Below, piece after piece: positions 37,310 to 45,013 of a stretch of DNA of 64,000 nt. Under the pieces are notes generated by a model. That model saw nothing but the letters and a program-made list of their open reading frames with translations, was not told where the DNA came from and made no database searches. Position 1 is the stretch's first letter. Every line of letters starts with the position of its first letter. The stretch comes from Sphingomonas sp. CROZ-RG-20F-R02-07 (GTDB lineage: Bacteria > Pseudomonadota > Alphaproteobacteria > Sphingomonadales > Sphingomonadaceae). Location: the NCBI RefSeq assembly GCF_022662335.1, contig NZ_JAKNQJ010000007.1, positions 117,635 to 181,634 of the forward strand, given 5' to 3'. The position numbers and the translations under genes are program-made.

Positions 37310-38481
37310 GCCTGGTCTCCGTTCAGAAGCATGTTCCCGTCGGTCGTGTAGGTGCTTTGGTGCTCGCGCTCCAGATCGCGGTAGAAGCAGCGGATCTTCT
37401 TCCACTTGATCACCGCCAGGATCGCGTTGAGCGCGTTCAGATCCGCCACCTGGATGTTCGAGGCGTAGACGTCTCCGCCGCCGGCGTCGGCAAAATCGAC
37501 CCGCCCCGCCCGGACGTGATCGCGCTTACCGGGGGTGCTCGAGGTGACCCGCAGGATGCCGCCCAGCGAGTCCCCGTCGAGCTCGAGGCCCATGCCCACG
37601 TCGACGTACGAGGCCCCGATCGCATCCAGCTTGTCCATGACGACCCGCCTGGACGGACCGTCGTCGATGCTGATGAACGCGAATGTCACCCCGTCGAGCA
37701 ACTGGGCGTTCGCCTCGGTGATCGCCACCGGATGCGCCACGATCCCGCGATGCATCCTGGAATAGATCGCCTTGAAGTGGTCGACCTTCAGCGGAGCTTC
37801 CCTCAGCTCCTCCAGCGCAGCCGCGCCGGGAGCGCGAAACGCATTGTGGGTCAGGAACTCGTCGGCATCGAAGATACGGATCTCCGGCACTGGCGTCTTG
37901 GCCACGAGGTCCAGCACGTAGCTGCCGGTTCCGCCCAGCCCGATGATGGCGACCCGATCCTTCGCCAGCCGTTCGGCCAGGGCGCCGATGCCCGCCCGGG
38001 CCGAGGCCGTGTCCATGTAGTTGAACGGGCTCTCCTCCTCGGGTTCGGGCGGGGCGTAGGGCCGCGCGTTGATCCCGGGCTCGAGCGTGGTCGCCGGCCC
38101 GGAGATGACCGCCACGTACGTGGTCATCTTGTGGTGGTAGTCGGCGTATCCCTCGGGCGGCTTGTTGGAGAAGCCGTGGCATGCTGTGATCCCGTGCCCC
38201 ATGTCGACGGGATGATCCTGATGGCGAAGCGCGGCGATAGGCGCGCCGTCCGGGTTGCAGGGATAGGCGCCATCCCACCAGATCACGTGATTGTCGGGAC
38301 GACGGGTGACGTCCCCTGCCATCACGAGCGGAGAGATGAGGTTTCCGCGGCGGACCTGGCGCGCACCGTCGACATAGGGGACGCCGCGCAGGATCAGGAG
38401 ATTGCCCCTGATCTGTACGGAGTAGCCCTCGTCGCGGAGCCGCTTCAGGTCTTGGCTAAGACTGAACGGTCCGGCTGACAT
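37306..38481 (-). CDS. ThiF/E1-like adenylyltransferase with an extra N-terminal domain
   Basis: A 391-residue protein. Residues 1-150 hold an N-terminal domain (RLRDEGYSVQIRGNLLIL, GVPYVDGARQVRRGNLIS, CHGFSNKP) like the domain I recall as DUF6791. Residues 175-340 are an E1/ThiF fold: VAIIGLGGTGSYVLDLVAK with the nucleotide loop at 181-187, and IRIFDADEF. It should adenylate the C-terminus of the ubiquitin-like protein. C75, C101 and C365 are candidate thioester cysteines. It overlaps the ubiquitin-like gene by 26 bases. Confidence 0.88.
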   Translation of the reverse strand: MSAGPFSLSQDLKRLRDEGYSVQIRGNLLILRGVPYVDGARQVRRGNLISPLVMAGDVTRRPDNHVIWWDGAYPCNPDGAPIAALRHQDHPVDMGHGITACHGFSNKPPEGYADYHHKMTTYVAVISGPATTLEPGINARPYAPPEPEEESPFNYMDTASARAGIGALAERLAKDRVAIIGLGGTGSYVLDLVAKTPVPEIRIFDADEFLTHNAFRAPGAAALEELREAPLKVDHFKAIYSRMHRGIVAHPVAITEANAQLLDGVTFAFISIDDGPSRRVVMDKLDAIGASYVDVGMGLELDGDSLGGILRVTSSTPGKRDHVRAGRVDFADAGGGDVYASNIQVADLNALNAILAVIKWKKIRCFYRDLEREHQSTYTTDGNMLLNGDQA

Positions 38482-38872
38482 TGAAGATGGTTCCTTCCTT
38501 GACGTGGACTTCACCGCCCGGGCCGAGTTCGCCCGCATGGGGAGCCGAAGCGGCGTGACGATAGGTCATCGAGTAGACGTAGGCCTGGCCAGGTGGAGGC
38601 GGCCCGTTCGCCGGGAAGGCGAGAAGAACCACCTGCTCGAAGGTCACTGTGTGGCCGGGGACCTTGCGCTCGCGCGAGTTGACGATGATGTCGGTCTCGC
38701 GGTGGAGCGCCTCCTCCAGTTCATGCTCCGCAGCCTTCAGCTCGCGCTCGGCGCGCTCCTCGGCCTCGTGGGCGGCCTCCAGATCGTGCTCGGCCTTGCG
38801 CACGTCCTTCAGCGCGCGGTCGAGCGGATCGCCGTCTGGCGGTTCGGATGGCATTTCGTGATCAATGTTCAT
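38456..38872 (-). CDS. Ubiquitin-like protein (multiubiquitin-type domain) with N-terminal coiled coil
   Basis: A 138-residue protein. Residues 18-56 are a highly charged helix (AEHDLEAAHEAEERAERELK), a coiled coil. Residues 60-138 are a single beta-grasp domain: DIIVNSRERKVPGHTVTFEQVVLLAF, then VYSMTYRHA, then EVHVKEGTIFNVSRT, matching the pattern of bacterial multiubiquitin domains. The C-terminus ends TVQS without Gly-Gly. It starts 94 bases after the helicase stop and heads the conjugation part of the operon. Confidence 0.85.
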   Translation of the reverse strand: MNIDHEMPSEPPDGDPLDRALKDVRKAEHDLEAAHEAEERAERELKAAEHELEEALHRETDIIVNSRERKVPGHTVTFEQVVLLAFPANGPPPPGQAYVYSMTYRHAASAPHAGELGPGGEVHVKEGTIFNVSRTVQS

Positions 38873-38966
38873 TGGTTTCTGGTCCTACTGATCGGCAGCC
38901 TCAGGGGCTCCATCCAGCCAATCGACGGGACCTGGTCAGACCGGTAAGGTCGGCGCAAAAAAAGAT

Positions 38967-41900
38967 TCAGAGGAAGCCTTCGGGGAGCGGCCCGCACACG
39001 AAGAAGGCCGGACAGCAGGGACAGCTGAAGCCCGAAGGCCTCGCTGGAAACCGGCCGGCGCGGATGCCGGCGAAGCCGTCGGCGATCTTGCCGTGACGGG
39101 TCGCAAGCTTCCCATCGGACAGAGCGACCTCGATGGCCCCGCCGTCCGTGAGATACTCGATCCTGGCCTCGACCGAAACCCCGAGCGTCCTGGCCGCCAG
39201 CATGTGCGCGGTCGCGACCAGATCGCCGTCATCGGTCGACCTCTTCCTGCCTGTCTGCACCCGGACGAGCGCCGGGCGCGCGCCGGCATTGGTGCGGAGC
39301 TCGTCGGCCCGCACAGTAACCTCATCCGCCCCGATCGCCACCGCGATGCGGCCGGGGCGCTCGGCTTTCCAGCCGTCGCGCATCCTGAGAAACCGCCCGA
39401 TCATGGAGGCGGCGATCCGCGCGAAGTCGGCGCGGTAGCCGTGATCCTCCAGACCCTGGGCGACGCAGCCGGCGTCGGCCGCCGCCAGGATCGAGCGAGT
39501 GTCCGCATGGTCGAGGACGAGATCGCCCGACCGGATCGAGACCATCGTCGCCCTCACCGCCTCATGCATCAGCATGAAGGGCGTCATGGTCCTGCGACCG
39601 CCAACCCGGAGGATACGGCTGTAGAGAAAGCGGCGCGGGCAGCGTTCGTAGATGGCGATCTCGGTCGCCTCGAAGGCCAGCGGAGCGCCGCCCCCGACGG
39701 GAACCAGGCGCTCGGCCGCGCCCTCCGCCCCCGTCGCGCCGCTCTCGATGCGCCCGACGGCCGGACCCAATCTGCCAACGAATGGCGAGACCTCCCGCCG
39801 CTTACCGTCGGCAGTCTCGCTCGCGGCGTAGACCATGAGGCGGTCGCGGGCACGGGATACGGCGACGTAGAAGAGGCACTCCTGCTCCTGCGACTGGCCC
39901 GAACGGAACAGGGTGGCCGCGTCGCCCTCGGCTTCCTTCACGAGGCCGTCGGGCGGCAGGCAGCTCGGTAGCGGGGGCGTGCGGGGTAGCGAGCCCTTGT
40001 TCATGCCCAGCACGTGGACGACTGGGAACTCCAGACCCTTCGAGCCATGGATCGTCATCAGCCTCACGCCGTCCAGCTCCTCGGCGGCAGCGGGAAGCTG
40101 GCGGAGCTCACGGTCGTCACCGAGCCGGACGAGGCGGCGGACGCGATCGAGCAGCCTCTGGACCGGCAGCCCCTTCCCCGACGGCTGCACCCGGAGGAAG
40201 TTCATGAACTGCCAGACCGCCATCGCCCCGGTCCTGCCGGCGACGTCGGACGCCGTTCCATAGCGCGCGCCGATGCCCGACCGGTCGAGGATAACCGTCG
40301 CGAGAAACCGCCAGGGCGAAGCCGTCTCATCGAATCCATCGAGGGCGTCACAGAGCCTGGCGAACGTCGCGCCCCCATCTTCGGAGATCGCATCCATGAT
40401 CGCCGGCAGGTGATCGCGCCAGCGCGTCGGCGTCGGCTCCTCGTCGATCCCACCGAGGCGCTCGAAGAGCGTCGCGACATCGGAGAGATCCATCGAAAAG
40501 TCTTGCGACGCACCGATCAGGGCCAGTCCCATCGCGCGGTCGTCCACGAGCAGCGTGAGGAATGAGAGAAGCTCCTTCACCTCGGCCCTTTCGAAGAGAC
40601 TGCCGAGGAAGAGCACGGGGACCCCCGCCGCCTCCAATTCGGCGGCGACCTCCGCCAGCCTGTCGTTTCCCGAGCAGAGAATCACCTGGTCGGAGAAGCG
40701 GAAGCCTTCGTCGCGCATGCGTTCGATGCTTTCGGCCACCGCCGCCGCCTGATCCGCCTTGGTGCCGAACCGGACGAGCTCCGGCACGTGGCCCAGCGCT
40801 CCGCGGGTCGCCTTCAGCGGCGAGCCGGGAGTGGCGACCTGCATCGCGGTCGCGAACGCCGAGAACGCGTAGACGATCTCCTCCGATGACCTGTAGTTCT
40901 CGACCAGGACGCCGCGATCTCCCGCAGGAAAGTCTTGGTCGCCGAACCTCGCCATGTTGAACGACGACGCGCCACGGAAGCGGTAGATCGACTGCTTCGC
41001 GTCTCCCACCGCCCAGAGACCGCGACCGTCGGGCTTCAGGGCGGTCAGCAGCCGGACGCTGCTTCGGTTCACGTCCTGATACTCGTCGACGAGGATATGG
41101 TCGTAGCGCTCCTGGAGCTCCGCCCGAGCCTCCTCGTCACCCTCGAGAAGTCGGACCGGAATCGAAACGAGATCGCCGAAGTCGATGGCCCGCCTTGCCC
41201 TCTTCAGCTCCTCGTAGAGCGCATAGACCTGGGCGACCTCGCCGGCCTTCTCCGCCGCCGTCTTCCGATCGGCGTCGCCGCCCGCCGCTCGCGCCATCCC
41301 TTCGGCGAGCTCCGCGTATTCGGCGGGCGCGACGACCTCATCCTTCGCGCGGGAGATCGCGGAGAGCAGATCGCTGATGATCTGCGTCGGATCGTAGTGG
41401 TCGCGGTAGTGCGTCAGGTTCAGTCGTGGAAACTCGTCCTCGAGCAGCTCGACGGCCTCGGTCCGATCCAGCATCCGGGGATCGTCGGGAAGACCGAGAC
41501 GGTCGTGGAAGCGGCGGATCAGATCGAGCCCGAAGGCGTGGAAAGTGCCGATCCACATGGCCGCAGCCGCCTCGGGATTGTCCCGGGCGATGCGTTCGGC
41601 CATCTCCCCCGCCGCCTTGTTGGAGAAGGTGAGGAGGAGGATCCGCCGCGGATCGACCCCATCCGCTAGCAGGCCCTCGACGCGACCCACCAGGGTCTGG
41701 GTCTTGCCGGTTCCCGGCCCGGCCTCGAGCAGATACGCGTCGCCCCGATGGGAGGCCGCGGCGCCCTGACGCTCGTTCAGCGGCCGACGCACCCTCTCGG
41801 TTTCCGGCGCAGGCGGAACCACGTGGGGAAGAAGCAGTGCATCGAGAAGCTGCTGTGCGACCATCTCGAACGGAGCCCCGAGCTTCAGGGCGATGTCGGA

Positions 41901-42374
41901 GGCGCTCATGCCATCCTCTACGAACAGCGTCCGCGCGAGCCCACGGGGGAAGAGAAGCTCCCTCGCGAAGAGATCCATCTGGACCTCGCGACGTTGACGA
42001 CGGCCGTAGTCAGCCAGCCCTTCGTCGAGACCTCCGGCCATCGCCTCCGCGGTGCGGGCCGGATCGACGGTGTTGACCACGACCTCGTCCGGATCGTCGC
42101 CTAGGACGACGTGGCCGATCTCGTGAGCGACGAGGAAGGCCTGTTCGAAGTGCGTGCCAGCGTCCTCGTGGATGATGAGCCGGTCCTCGGGGTCGTAGGT
42201 GGCCCGTCCGCCGTCGAGCACATGGCTACCGGGCGCACAGGCGTTGACCCTCAGTCCCTGGTTTCGCGCCTCGGCGAGCGCGAACGCGTAGGCATCCCAA
42301 GGATCGCTTCCTCTCGCAAGGGCTGCGGCGTGGAGCGCCGCGGCGGTCTGGCGTCCGATCTCTCCGGCGTCCAT
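38967..42374 (-). CDS. IrrE metallopeptidase fused to a UvrD-like helicase and AddB-like C-terminus
   Basis: A 1135-residue fusion. Residues 1-180: ImmA/IrrE peptidase, zinc motif HEIGH at 84-88 and helix EVQMDLFARELLFP. Residues 195-880: superfamily I helicase, Walker A AGPGTGKT at 218-225, ILVDEYQDVN, TIHGSKGLEFPVVHVLG and YVAVSRARDRLMVY. The rest has the AddB/Cas4-type iron-sulfur nuclease layout: IYERCPRRFLYSRIL, then a final C-x2-C-x5-C. The catalytic D-x-K position reads VRVQTGRK, so nuclease action is probably lost. A longer upstream frame is ignored; the ATG stands one base after the previous stop. Confidence 0.87.
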   Translation of the reverse strand: MDAGEIGRQTAAALHAAALARGSDPWDAYAFALAEARNQGLRVNACAPGSHVLDGGRATYDPEDRLIIHEDAGTHFEQAFLVAHEIGHVVLGDDPDEVVVNTVDPARTAEAMAGGLDEGLADYGRRQRREVQMDLFARELLFPRGLARTLFVEDGMSASDIALKLGAPFEMVAQQLLDALLLPHVVPPAPETERVRRPLNERQGAAASHRGDAYLLEAGPGTGKTQTLVGRVEGLLADGVDPRRILLLTFSNKAAGEMAERIARDNPEAAAAMWIGTFHAFGLDLIRRFHDRLGLPDDPRMLDRTEAVELLEDEFPRLNLTHYRDHYDPTQIISDLLSAISRAKDEVVAPAEYAELAEGMARAAGGDADRKTAAEKAGEVAQVYALYEELKRARRAIDFGDLVSIPVRLLEGDEEARAELQERYDHILVDEYQDVNRSSVRLLTALKPDGRGLWAVGDAKQSIYRFRGASSFNMARFGDQDFPAGDRGVLVENYRSSEEIVYAFSAFATAMQVATPGSPLKATRGALGHVPELVRFGTKADQAAAVAESIERMRDEGFRFSDQVILCSGNDRLAEVAAELEAAGVPVLFLGSLFERAEVKELLSFLTLLVDDRAMGLALIGASQDFSMDLSDVATLFERLGGIDEEPTPTRWRDHLPAIMDAISEDGGATFARLCDALDGFDETASPWRFLATVILDRSGIGARYGTASDVAGRTGAMAVWQFMNFLRVQPSGKGLPVQRLLDRVRRLVRLGDDRELRQLPAAAEELDGVRLMTIHGSKGLEFPVVHVLGMNKGSLPRTPPLPSCLPPDGLVKEAEGDAATLFRSGQSQEQECLFYVAVSRARDRLMVYAASETADGKRREVSPFVGRLGPAVGRIESGATGAEGAAERLVPVGGGAPLAFEATEIAIYERCPRRFLYSRILRVGGRRTMTPFMLMHEAVRATMVSIRSGDLVLDHADTRSILAAADAGCVAQGLEDHGYRADFARIAASMIGRFLRMRDGWKAERPGRIAVAIGADEVTVRADELRTNAGARPALVRVQTGRKRSTDDGDLVATAHMLAARTLGVSVEARIEYLTDGGAIEVALSDGKLATRHGKIADGFAGIRAGRFPARPSGFSCPCCPAFFVCGPLPEGFL

Positions 42375-42375
42375 G

Positions 42376-42939
42376 TCATGCCTCCCCGCCCAGCAGGGAC
42401 GCGCGCACGTCCTCCGGGACGCGCGCCTCGACCAGCATCTGCTCGAAGCTGACCTGCTCCGCGATCTTCGGCTTGCGGTCCGACTTGTAGGCGCGGGCGA
42501 GCCTGGTCGTCCGAGGAAGCGCGAGCCCCGCCAGGAGGGCCTCTGGCGTCGTTCCGACAATGGCGGCGAACGCGCGCGAGAAAGACGCAGGCACGGTCGA
42601 AAGGATGATCCGGCGCTCGCGGAAGGCGAGCACCACCATGTCTGGCACGCCAAGGCGCGACGGCAGATTCTCTCGCAGCTGCGCGCTCATGGTGGAAAAC
42701 GGATCGACCGCCTGCTCGGTGGCGACCGTTCGGCGGCGCTGGAACACGTGACTCATCCGCTCGATGTCCGCCGCCGAGATCTCGGTCGGATCGGCGTCGA
42801 TCGGGCGCGCGATCTCGCGCGAGAGGTCGATGAGGGCGGCGGCGTATTGCGGCCATCTGCGCAGGTAGCGCTCGAGCGTATCGCGATTGTGCACCGGCTC
42901 AACGGCGAACTCCTCCAGGATCTCGTCCATCTCGGTCAT
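42376..42939 (-). CDS. Hypothetical protein between sigma-like and IrrE genes
   Basis: A 187-residue acidic, mostly helical protein (EILEEFAVEPVHNRDTLERYLRRWPQY at the start). It overlaps the sigma-like gene by 4 bases and ends one base before the IrrE-helicase gene. A segment FSRAFAAIVGTTPEALLAGLALP might hold a helix-turn-helix. It is placed where an anti-sigma factor or a cleavage target of the IrrE peptidase would be; that is inferred only from position. Confidence 0.75.
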   Translation of the reverse strand: MTEMDEILEEFAVEPVHNRDTLERYLRRWPQYAAALIDLSREIARPIDADPTEISAADIERMSHVFQRRRTVATEQAVDPFSTMSAQLRENLPSRLGVPDMVVLAFRERRIILSTVPASFSRAFAAIVGTTPEALLAGLALPRTTRLARAYKSDRKPKIAEQVSFEQMLVEARVPEDVRASLLGGEA

Positions 42940-43733
42940 TCGCCGTCCTCCTCGACCGCGGCGCGGATCGCGGCGAACGCCTTGTCCCGATAGGTGCGGA
43001 TGGTCTTCTCCGATCGATCGAGCGTCTTCGCGATGGTGATCATGTACGAATCCTTCGAGTCAATCGGAATGTCTAGGCGGAGCATCTCGATGATCCTGAT
43101 TTGTTCCTCTGGTAATGCTTCAATCGCCGCATCGAGCCGCAACCGGTAAACCTCGCCGAGATTTTCCGCGAAGGGGTCGAAATCCCCCACGGCCGCCTCG
43201 ACCTCGGCCGATATCTCGCCGGGGTGCTCGGGAGCCTCCAGAGGGCGGCTGCGGTTCTCCTGGCGCCATGCGGGTTTCTGCGCGTCGCGCCGCCGCATCG
43301 CCAGTCCCGCGTCGAAGTTGACCTCGAGGTAGTCAAGCGCCGGCTGATACTGGTCCCTGTCCTCGGCGATGAGCTCGAGGAAGCGGCCCTCGATCTGGTC
43401 GCGGATCGTCATCCGCGTCGAGGATTCAGCGCCCTTAGCGACGTCGATGCGGGGAATTCGGTCCCGCACGCGCTGGATCAGCAGCGGCCAGAGCAGGTTG
43501 AACCATCCGTCCGAGTTGTCGTCCCGGCACGCCCTGACGAGATAGAGGAGACATTCGCTCGGCACCCGATTCGGATCCCGAGTGGAGCGGATGCGACAAC
43601 GCTCGAGCAGATCCTCCCGATCGAGTGCCAGAAGCTCGCCTAGAATGGCCTCGTTGGTGTCACGACGTTTGTAGAGCTCTCCGCTCTTCTTCCGCTTTCG
43701 AAGTGGAGTGATCAAGCAGCGCCCCTCAAACAT
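42936..43733 (-). CDS. Sigma-70-like factor heading the operon
   Basis: A 265-residue protein. The C-terminal part has a sigma region 4-type helix-turn-helix (TIAKTLDRSEKTIRTYRDKAFAAIR, about 233-257), and the N-terminal part has the general helical content of a sigma-70 regulator without a clear region 2 motif. It may direct expression of its own operon. It begins 30 bases after the PLD gene stop, so it could also be read from an upstream promoter. Confidence 0.72.
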   Translation of the reverse strand: MFEGRCLITPLRKRKKSGELYKRRDTNEAILGELLALDREDLLERCRIRSTRDPNRVPSECLLYLVRACRDDNSDGWFNLLWPLLIQRVRDRIPRIDVAKGAESSTRMTIRDQIEGRFLELIAEDRDQYQPALDYLEVNFDAGLAMRRRDAQKPAWRQENRSRPLEAPEHPGEISAEVEAAVGDFDPFAENLGEVYRLRLDAAIEALPEEQIRIIEMLRLDIPIDSKDSYMITIAKTLDRSEKTIRTYRDKAFAAIRAAVEEDGE

Positions 43734-43762
43734 CGTTCCCCAGTGCTCGTACCGGGCTTATG

Positions 43763-44680
43763 CTAAGAGGCGTTCAAATCAAATGCACGGAATAATGTCA
43801 CAAAATGACCGCGCCTCGGAATAAGATCAACGGCCTGGGCGATAGAAGGGGCCTGAAGCCCAACAGCCTTCGCGAACTCGGTGGCCCTGTTCATCGAGCC
43901 GAACCATCCCCATTCGAAACCATCGAGTTCGGCGGTCCGCGCTTCGGCTGCGCCGAGCAGGCCGGCGACAGCCTTCCATTCAGCGACGGTGAGGTCGGCG
44001 AAGGAGCCCTTGCGCGCAAACATCTTCTGGATCTCTCGCACCAGATCGATGCGCTTGTCAAAACCGTGAAATTTGTCTCGCCGAACCCGTTTGACGAACT
44101 CCTCCCAGGACATTGTTGCAAGCGGAGAGTTGAAGCGCGGCCACTTATCCTTGTCGTCTGGCAGGACAGGATTCTTCGGCCTGAGGGCGTTTGCTGCAGC
44201 CTCAGCTTGCCGTCGATAGCTCGCCGCCAGCTTTTTCGTGATTGGGCGATGGAGATGCTCGTAGCTCGCGAGCTGGTCCCGGACTTGGTCGAAGAATGCT
44301 TCGTCAGCCTCACCTTTGACATGAACGCTGGCCTCCAGATTCTTGCCTAGACCGGCCTTGGTGAAATTCGCGCTGCCGACGATGGCCTCTGCCTTGGCCC
44401 CGGACTGAAAATAGAAAATCTTTGGGTGGAAGCAGCCGGCACGGTTTTTCGCGACGAAGGCGTTGGCGACGTCGATTAGCTTGTCGATAAGGTCGGGATC
44501 CGTCGCGGAAAAGTCTACACCGAACAAGACCGACTCGAACTTGGCTTTGTTAGCGATCAGGGCCTCGGCGACGTCGGTCAGTTCACCCCAGGCGACGGCG
44601 ATGGAGATGCTATCATGTTCTTGGATAAGCAACTTCAAGCGGCGCGCGATCGCGGCTGACTCCAAGATTTCAATCTTCAT
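43763..44680 (-). CDS. Phospholipase D-family nuclease
   Basis: A 305-residue protein with one HKD motif: H85 and K87 in CFHPKIFYF, and the partner G-S-A-N at 102-105 (AIVGSANFTKAGL). Single-HKD PLD proteins act as dimers, and many are non-specific or restriction-type nucleases. The C-terminal half is helical and unknown. It lies between the Gabija-like pair and the sigma-like gene, 30 bases before the latter. Confidence 0.87.
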   Translation of the reverse strand: MKIEILESAAIARRLKLLIQEHDSISIAVAWGELTDVAEALIANKAKFESVLFGVDFSATDPDLIDKLIDVANAFVAKNRAGCFHPKIFYFQSGAKAEAIVGSANFTKAGLGKNLEASVHVKGEADEAFFDQVRDQLASYEHLHRPITKKLAASYRRQAEAAANALRPKNPVLPDDKDKWPRFNSPLATMSWEEFVKRVRRDKFHGFDKRIDLVREIQKMFARKGSFADLTVAEWKAVAGLLGAAEARTAELDGFEWGWFGSMNRATEFAKAVGLQAPSIAQAVDLIPRRGHFVTLFRAFDLNAS

Positions 44681-45013
44681 GATTCGCCCTGCTCCCCTGA
44701 GACCGAATTGGTTTGTACTTAGTTTGGTACCTAAACCAGAATAGGGCCCGCTTCCTAGGGAATGGTGACAGCTAAGGCGCAGTGCTGACACATCTGCGTT
44801 GATCGGCTTCGATAGGCAGCTTCCGTCAGGACCGGACGTTCACCAGAGATGAGACGAACGACCGGCTCTAGTCGAGAGCTAACGCCAACCTTGCAGCGGC
44901 GTTGACCCTTAACCGTGTACTGGCGATCCTCAACGCAATGGGCGAGGAATGGGGCTATGCGACGGGACGAAGCCTTGCCGGTCTGCCAAGACGCGCTCCT
45001 CGCGGCGACCACA
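44681..45013. other. Intergenic stretch with imperfect palindrome
   Basis: About 330 bases between the helicase stop and the PLD start codon. GTTTGGTACCTAAAC at 44722-44736 is an imperfect palindrome 42 bases before the PLD start and could be an operator. No gene seen. Confidence 0.45.

Noticed and set aside
36869..38872. A standard BIL (BilABCD) ubiquitin-like system
   Set aside because: No JAB/JAMM peptidase and no clear E2 gene; the ThiF protein has a different N-terminal domain and a DUF6527-like gene instead.
38967..42374. An active AddB-like nuclease at the C-terminus
   Set aside because: The cysteine set is present, but the D-x-K position reads R-V-Q, so activity is unlikely. Kept as a note in the feature.
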